A stretch of 64,000 bases of DNA, from assembly GCA_001971685.1 (NCBI GenBank), contig CP019326.1, positions 2,046,001 to 2,110,000 on the forward strand. Reading direction: 5' to 3'. Numbering within the stretch: the first letter of the stretch is position 1; each line of letters begins with the position of its first letter. Positions 56,981-64,000 of this stretch are shown here, piece by piece. Source of the DNA: Halomonas sp. 1513. GTDB taxonomy: Bacteria; Pseudomonadota; Gammaproteobacteria; Pseudomonadales; Halomonadaceae. A program made the translations under genes and the position numbers. The notes under the pieces were generated by a model. The model had not been told where the DNA came from, did not search any database, and saw only the letters and a list, made by a program, of their open reading frames with translations.

Positions 56981-57214
56981 TCGGCGCAGCTTACTGCGAC
57001 CCGTCGGGCACCGCAAGCGGCCCGCTGCCACGCACCAGCCCCGGCCAACCAGCATGGACCGCGGCAAGACGCTGGCTATTAGCGTAGTCGAGGGCCGCCC
57101 CCCGCGCAGGGCTGGACGAGAGACGCGCCAGCGGCCAACCTGTCAGAGCGGTCAGTGCGGCAGAGACTCGCCATCGCGCGTAAATGGCGGTACGATTCCC
57201 TGATTCAGAAAACC

Positions 57215-57230
57215 TTTTCGTATAGGAAAA
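57215..57230. promoter_or_regulatory. Interrupted dyad, candidate LysR-type operator site 2
   Basis: TTTTC-GTATAG-GAAAA lies just before the gcvH ATG and overlaps its ribosome site. It is the near-identical partner of site 1 in inverted orientation. Binding here would block gcvH expression directly. Confidence 0.4.
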
Positions 57231-57235
57231 ACACT

Positions 57236-57628
57236 ATGAGTGCTATCCCGTCCAACCTGCGTTACACCAAGAGCCACGAGTGGGTACTCGACAACGGTGA
57301 CGGCACCGTCACCCTGGGTATCACCGATCACGCCCAGCAGGCGCTTGGCGACGTGGTCTTCGTCGAGCTGCCGGAAGTCGGCCAGGAGCTTGCCAGCGGC
57401 GAGGAGTTCGGCGTGATCGAGTCGGTCAAGGCCGCCTCGGACCTCTACGCGCCGCTTGGCGGCGAGGTAGTGGCCGTCAACGAGAACCTCGAAGATGCCC
57501 CCGAGACCGTCAACGAATCGCCCTACGAAGACGGCTGGATCGCCAAGCTCAAGCTCAGCGACAGCGACGCCCTCGCCGGCCTGCTCGATGCCGAGGCGTA
57601 TGGCGCAGTGGTCGACGCAGAAGACTGA
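57236..57628 (+). CDS. gcvH: Glycine cleavage system H protein
   Basis: The H protein carries the lipoyl arm that shuttles the aminomethyl group between P, T and L proteins. The 130-residue product has the lipoylation site in [15 protein letters not shown] (Lys) and the usual start [10 protein letters not shown]. The ATG has agga 8 nt upstream; the longer frame is rejected. It precedes gcvP by 87 nt. No lpd gene is in the window, so the L protein must come from elsewhere. Confidence 0.97.
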   Translation: MSAIPSNLRYTKSHEWVLDNGDGTVTLGITDHAQQALGDVVFVELPEVGQELASGEEFGVIESVKAASDLYAPLGGEVVAVNENLEDAPETVNESPYEDGWIAKLKLSDSDALAGLLDAEAYGAVVDAED

Positions 57629-57637
57629 ACGACTTTC

Positions 57638-57678
57638 GGCCGGGTCGTGAACGACCCGGCCTCGCCCCTTTTCTTTTC
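57638..57678 (+). terminator. Intercistronic terminator/attenuator between gcvH and gcvP
   Basis: A 10-bp perfect stem (GGCCGGGTCG / CGACCCGGCC) with a 4-nt loop is followed by CCCCTTTTCTTTT. This strong rho-independent-like structure inside the gcvHP pair should reduce gcvP relative to gcvH, which matches the excess of H protein over P protein expected in the complex. Confidence 0.7.
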
Positions 57679-57715
57679 CCGGGACTGACCGCCCGACTAC
57701 CCTGACAGGTGTTTC

Positions 57716-60610
<2,895 letters not shown>

Positions 60611-60630
60611 GCCACAATCGCGCCCCGTGC

Positions 60631-60670
60631 AACGCATACGCCCCGGCCAGATGGCCGGGGCGTATGCGTT
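60631..60670. terminator. Perfect 18-bp hairpin between gcvP and lysR
   Basis: AACGCATACGCCCCGGCC and its exact complement enclose a 4-nt AGAT loop. It fills most of the 81-nt gap between convergent genes and would act on both strands, although no U run follows. The core CGCCCCGGC/GCCGGGGCG recurs in the hairpin after ppnN. Confidence 0.85.
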
Positions 60671-60691
60671 CAGGCAGCGCTAAAGCGCGTG

Positions 60692-61606
60692 TCAGCCGAA
60701 GCTCGGCTCCTCGGTGTAGCCGTAGAGCGCCTGGCGCCGCTGCTCGCGAAAGCCCTCCAGCAGCCGCGCATAGCGCCGCGGCATTTCGGACCCGCCGGGG
60801 GTGACCACGTAGAACGTCTCGTGGACCGGCTGCGTCAGCGTCAGCGCCTTGACCTGGCGCTGCCAGGGCGAGGTCTCGAGCACCAGGCGCGGCACCACCG
60901 TGAACCCCAATCCGCGGGCCACCGCGTCTAGCACCATCGACACCTCGTTGGTATAGCCCTGCTGGGGAAAGCGGTTGATGCTGCGGAACTCGTCGGCGAA
61001 GTTGGCCTTGAGCAGTTGGGCGGCATGCTGGATGCCGTCGGAGTAGCTGATGAAGCCCAGCCCCGTGAGGTCGTTGAGCGAGGTGCCGGTGAAGTCCGCC
61101 GGCACCACCAGACACAGCGGCTCCTGGTGCCACGGCTCTACCTGCAGGTCGGCGTGCTTGACCAGGTCGGTGACGATGCCCAGGTCGTAGCGCCCGGCCA
61201 GCACGTCTTGGACGATCTCGTAGTTGAAGGCGAAGCTGTAGCTGATCGTCAGCCCGGGATACATCTGCTGATAGCCGAGCAGGAAGGGATACAGCATCAA
61301 CCCCACGCTGCCGGGCGAGGCCAGGCGACACTCGCCGGAGTCCAGCGAGTCATTGTCCAGCGAATGACGAAAATGCTCGTGCTCGGCGAACAGCTTGATG
61401 GCGTACTCATAGGCGCGGCGACCGCTGTCGGTCAAGGTGAAGCGCCGGCCGTGCCGATTGAGTAACGGCTTGCCCAGATACTGCTCGAGCTTGCGAATGT
61501 GCTGACTGACCCCCGGCTGGGTCATCTCCAGGCGCCGCGCCGTGTGGGTGAAGCTACCGGTCTCCACCAGGGTGATGAAGGTGCGAAAGTATTGGGCATT
61601 GAACAT
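60692..61606 (-). CDS. LysR-family transcriptional regulator next to gcvP
   Basis: The 304-residue protein has a LysR winged helix (MFNAQYFRTFITLVETGSF, then MTQPGVSQHIRKLEQYLG) and an effector-binding domain. Its position at the end of the glycine cleavage cluster makes it a candidate regulator of gcvHP and the AGCS-gcvT unit, perhaps acting through the two T-N11-A dyads near gcvH; this is inference. Neither the ATG at 61606 nor the upstream GTG at 61621 has a clear ribosome site. Confidence 0.9.
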   Translation of the reverse strand: MFNAQYFRTFITLVETGSFTHTARRLEMTQPGVSQHIRKLEQYLGKPLLNRHGRRFTLTDSGRRAYEYAIKLFAEHEHFRHSLDNDSLDSGECRLASPGSVGLMLYPFLLGYQQMYPGLTISYSFAFNYEIVQDVLAGRYDLGIVTDLVKHADLQVEPWHQEPLCLVVPADFTGTSLNDLTGLGFISYSDGIQHAAQLLKANFADEFRSINRFPQQGYTNEVSMVLDAVARGLGFTVVPRLVLETSPWQRQVKALTLTQPVHETFYVVTPGGSEMPRRYARLLEGFREQRRQALYGYTEEPSFG

Positions 61607-61782
61607 GGGGCGGCGCAGCACTCATGGGCAGAGGGGGAATCGGAACGGCCACTGGCGAATGATGTTATCAGATCGCGTTGGACGCCGCAGCGCTGCGGCC
61701 GGCGCGCCGCTCATGGTAGCATTTCATGACATGCTGCCGAGTCGCCGGCAGCGCTGCCTGATCGCTAGACAAGGAACGCCGT

Positions 61783-63147
61783 ATGCCAGAGACCATTTCC
61801 ACCATCATCTCGCCGGAAGGCAGCCTCGAGGTGCTCTCTCAGCACGAGGTCAATCGCCTGCGCGACACCTCCCGCGCCGGCCTCCACGACCTGCTGCGCT
61901 GCTGCGCCCTGGCGGTGCTCAACTGCGGCAATGTCACCGACGACGGCCGCGCGGTGATGGAGACCTACCACGACTTCGATATCGAGGTGCTGCAGCAGGA
62001 TCGCGGCATTCGCCTCAAGCTGACCAACGCCCCCATCGACGCCTTCGTCGACGGCAGGATGATCCGCGGCATCCGCGAACTGCTGTCGTCGGTGCTGCGC
62101 GACATCGTCTACGTCTACAACGAGATCCAGACCCAACAGCGCTTCGACCTTTCCACCGGCGAGGGCACCACCAACGCGGTGTTCCATATCCTGCGCAAGG
62201 CCGGTGCGCTGAAGCCCGGCCGCGACCCGGGCCTGGTGGTGTGCTGGGGCGGCCACTCGATCTCCCGCGAAGAGTACGAGTACACCAAGGACGTCGGCTA
62301 TCACCTCGGCCTGCGCGACATGGACATCTGCACCGGCTGCGGGCCCGGCGCCATGAAGGGGCCGATGAAAGGCGCCAATGTGGCCCACGCCAAGCAGCGT
62401 CGCACTCAGGGCCGCTACCTGGGCATCTCCGAGCCAGGCATCATCGCCGCCGAATCGCCCAACCCGATCGTCAACGAGCTGGTGATCATGCCGGATATCG
62501 AGAAGCGCCTCGAGGCCTTCGTGCGCGTCGGCCACGGCATCATCGTGTTTCCCGGCGGTGTCGGCACCGCCGAGGAAATCCTCTATCTGCTCGGCATCCT
62601 GCTGCACCCGGAAAACCGCGACATGCCCTACCCGGTGATCTTCTCCGGCCCGGCCAGCGCCGCCGACTACTTCAAGCGCATCGACGAGTTTCTTACCTAC
62701 ACCCTGGGTGAGGACGTTCGCGGGCGCTACCAGATCATCATCGATGATCCGGCCGGCGTGGCGCGCGCGATGCGCGACGGCATCAACGACGTGGCGGATT
62801 TTCGCCGCCACCAGCAGGACGCCTTCTACTACAACTGGCGGCTCAATATCGCCCGCGACTTCCAGGCCCCCTTCGAACCCACCCACGACGCCATGGCCGG
62901 CCTGGCCCTGCACCACCAGCAGCCGGTCCACGAACTGGCGGCCAACCTGCGTCGCGCCTTCTCGGGCATCGTCGCCGGCAACGTCAAGGAGCCCGGCATA
63001 CGCGCCATCGAGGCCCACGGCCCCTTCACGCTGCACGCCGAGCCCGAGCTGATGCGCCAGCTCGACGCGCTGCTCACCTCCTTCGTAGCCCAGGGCCGCA
63101 TGAAGCTGCCCGGCACCGCCTACGTGCCCTGCTACCAGCTCGCCTGA
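61783..63147 (+). CDS. ppnN: Nucleotide 5'-monophosphate nucleosidase PpnN (YgdH)
   Basis: PpnN cleaves the glycosidic bond of nucleoside monophosphates and in E. coli is stimulated by (p)ppGpp, linking purine salvage to stress. The 454-residue protein has an N-terminal domain (about 1-140), a LOG-fold catalytic core with WGGHSI and the motif PGGVGTAEE, and a C-terminal extension. An aagga 7 nt before the ATG sets the start. A terminator follows. Confidence 0.93.
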   Translation: MPETISTIISPEGSLEVLSQHEVNRLRDTSRAGLHDLLRCCALAVLNCGNVTDDGRAVMETYHDFDIEVLQQDRGIRLKLTNAPIDAFVDGRMIRGIRELLSSVLRDIVYVYNEIQTQQRFDLSTGEGTTNAVFHILRKAGALKPGRDPGLVVCWGGHSISREEYEYTKDVGYHLGLRDMDICTGCGPGAMKGPMKGANVAHAKQRRTQGRYLGISEPGIIAAESPNPIVNELVIMPDIEKRLEAFVRVGHGIIVFPGGVGTAEEILYLLGILLHPENRDMPYPVIFSGPASAADYFKRIDEFLTYTLGEDVRGRYQIIIDDPAGVARAMRDGINDVADFRRHQQDAFYYNWRLNIARDFQAPFEPTHDAMAGLALHHQQPVHELAANLRRAFSGIVAGNVKEPGIRAIEAHGPFTLHAEPELMRQLDALLTSFVAQGRMKLPGTAYVPCYQLA

Positions 63148-63164
63148 TCGCCAACCACAACGCA

Positions 63165-63189
63165 GTCGCCCCGGCATGGCCGGGGCGAC
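63165..63189. terminator. Hairpin terminator after ppnN
   Basis: A perfect 11-bp stem (GTCGCCCCGGC / GCCGGGGCGAC) with a 3-nt loop lies between convergent ppnN and the small membrane protein gene. No U tract is present. Confidence 0.75.
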
Positions 63190-63231
63190 GCGCTGACAGT
63201 CAGGTCCTGGCGAGTAAAGCGGCGATCAGAC

Positions 63232-63606
63232 TCAAGGCGATCGGGAGCGCTCGTGGCGCCACCACAGGCTGAGCACATGCATCAGCAGCCCCGCCGTGGT
63301 GCCGTGGGAGAGCAGCACCTGCCAGCTGGTCAAGTGCGCGGCCAGCGCATACCAGCCGGCCATCACCGCCAGACCGGCCAATAGACAAAACCCCAGCCGC
63401 CGCAGCAGGCCCGGCACCCGCCGTCGCGCCTCGCCCTCCAGCAGCCGCCAATGCAGCACCGCGACCACCGCCACCACCGCAGAGGCCATCAGCATCAACG
63501 ACAGGCGGGTTTCGTGACCGCCATCCAGATAGCGCGGCAGGGTCGCCAGCATCACCACCAGCAACCCCAGCAGCGCGGTCAGCCGTTCGGGACTGGGACC
63601 GGCCAT
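63232..63606 (-). CDS. Small four-helix membrane protein of unknown function
   Basis: The 124-residue protein has about four hydrophobic segments (near 10-27, 36-53, 75-93 and 99-117) and short basic loops. I do not recognise the family. Its ATG shares one base with the stop of the flavodoxin gene, so the two are translationally coupled; a role linked to a redox partner is possible. Basic residues after the last helix (WWRHERSRSP) suggest a cytoplasmic C-terminus. Confidence 0.7.
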   Translation of the reverse strand: MAGPSPERLTALLGLLVVMLATLPRYLDGGHETRLSLMLMASAVVAVVAVLHWRLLEGEARRRVPGLLRRLGFCLLAGLAVMAGWYALAAHLTSWQVLLSHGTTAGLLMHVLSLWWRHERSRSP

Positions 63607-64000
63607 CACGCCACCTGCAGGCCGTGCTCGGCGATCCACGCCTCGGCCCACGGCAGGGCGGCATCATCGGCCATGAAGGTCTCCATGGCATCGACTTCCA
63701 GCCGTTCGCCGACGCGCTGGGCACCCAGATCGGCCAGCAGGGCATCCAGCGCACGCCCGGCACCGCAGAAGGTATCGCCATACGAGCTGTCGCCCAGTGC
63801 CACCAGGCCGTAGCGCAGCTCAGAGAGGGACGGGCTGTGGTCGATCAGCGCGCGGGTAAAGGGCACCAGGTTGCCCGGGTAGTCGCCGCTGCCGGTGGTG
63901 GAAACGCAGAACAGCGCCAGCGCGGGAGGCTCGGCAACCAGGTCATCGAGGGTCGGCTGCTCGAAGATGTCGACGCGATAGCCGGCCTCCTCGAACAGCG
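63606..64000 (-). CDS. Flavodoxin domain protein (MioC-like; N-terminus cut by window edge)
   Basis: The frame enters from the right edge and ends at 63606. The visible 131 residues include VSTTGSGDYPGNLVPF (FMN phosphate-ring loop) and ALGDSSYGDTFCGAGRALD, both flavodoxin signatures. The short C-terminus matches MioC-type flavodoxins. The first 10-20 residues, with the FMN phosphate-binding loop, lie outside the window. Electron transfer is the expected role; the partner is unknown. It overlaps the next gene by 1 nt. Confidence 0.88.
   Translation of the reverse strand, partial: LFEEAGYRVDIFEQPTLDDLVAEPPALALFCVSTTGSGDYPGNLVPFTRALIDHSPSLSELRYGLVALGDSSYGDTFCGAGRALDALLADLGAQRVGERLEVDAMETFMADDAALPWAEAWIAEHGLQVA

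Noticed and set aside
56721..57235. Glycine riboswitch upstream of the AGCS gene or gcvH
   Set aside because: I looked on both strands for the conserved glycine aptamer core and tandem arrangement and found none; only short inverted repeats are present.

Overview
The window looks like chromosomal DNA of a moderately halophilic gammaproteobacterium of the Halomonas/Chromohalobacter type. The evidence is the ectoine genes ectA and ectB at the left edge, a GC-rich sequence with acidic proteins, and gene neighbourhoods shared with Pseudomonas and other Oceanospirillales (ubiG-mupP, ruvCAB-ybgC-tolQRAB-pal-cpoB, galU next to a UDP-glucose dehydrogenase relative). I see no rRNA, tRNA, CRISPR array, complete insertion sequence or prophage. 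Nearly all of it is core-genome DNA with short intergenic gaps.

Layout. 1-3.1 kb: ectB (cut by the edge), ectA and glutathione reductase. 3.3-7 kb: carbonic anhydrase, PepQ, a YheT-type hydrolase and MsrA. 7-13.8 kb: TamB, TamA and an anchored coiled-coil protein in one operon. 13.9-19.2 kb: sodB, galU with a degenerate UDP-glucose dehydrogenase homologue, ubiG-mupP and yciK. 19.2-29.1 kb: a long minus-strand run in transcription order fmdB-aspS-ruvC-ruvA-ruvB-ybgC-tolQ-tolR-tolA-tolB-pal-cpoB (Holliday junction processing followed by the Tol-Pal envelope machine). 29.3-35.6 kb: a 2-hydroxyacid dehydrogenase, a ribokinase-like kinase and a nucleoside hydrolase, then acylphosphatase, a YihY/BrkB protein, a NMN adenylyltransferase/Nudix fusion and a HypT-like LysR regulator. 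35.7-44.4 kb: cardiolipin synthase, class I fumarase, uvrB-nei, an OsmC pair, ygfZ and tatD. 44.5-54.1 kb: prfC, a RegB/RegA-type redox two-component system, suhB, grxA, a DUF1338-like protein, an acyltransferase, a degenerate LytM lipoprotein, a glycosyltransferase remnant and an alkB homologue. 54.1-61.6 kb: a glycine module (AGCS symporter and gcvT divergent from gcvH-gcvP, with a LysR gene beyond). 61.8-64 kb: ppnN, a small membrane protein and a flavodoxin cut by the right edge.

Themes. Osmotic and redox stress recur (ectoine, glutathione reductase, MsrA, Fe-SOD, glutaredoxin, OsmC, HypT-like and RegBA regulators), as do envelope maintenance (TamAB, Tol-Pal, Cls, LytM factor, MupP) and DNA repair (RuvABC, UvrB, Nei, AlkB). 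I did not recognise a wholly new multi-gene system. The most unusual signals are: (1) an exact 16-bp AT-rich sequence present three times in the same orientation, two copies bracketing uvrB-nei and one beside alkB; (2) a low-GC patch of about 0.77 kb inside the fumarase gene, suggesting intragenic recombination; (3) a UDP-glucose dehydrogenase homologue beside galU that lacks the catalytic cysteine and the NAD-binding glycines; (4) an apparent ATT start for tamB; (5) a cluster of DnaA-box-like sequences far from any recognisable origin; and (6) a truncated glycosyltransferase start.
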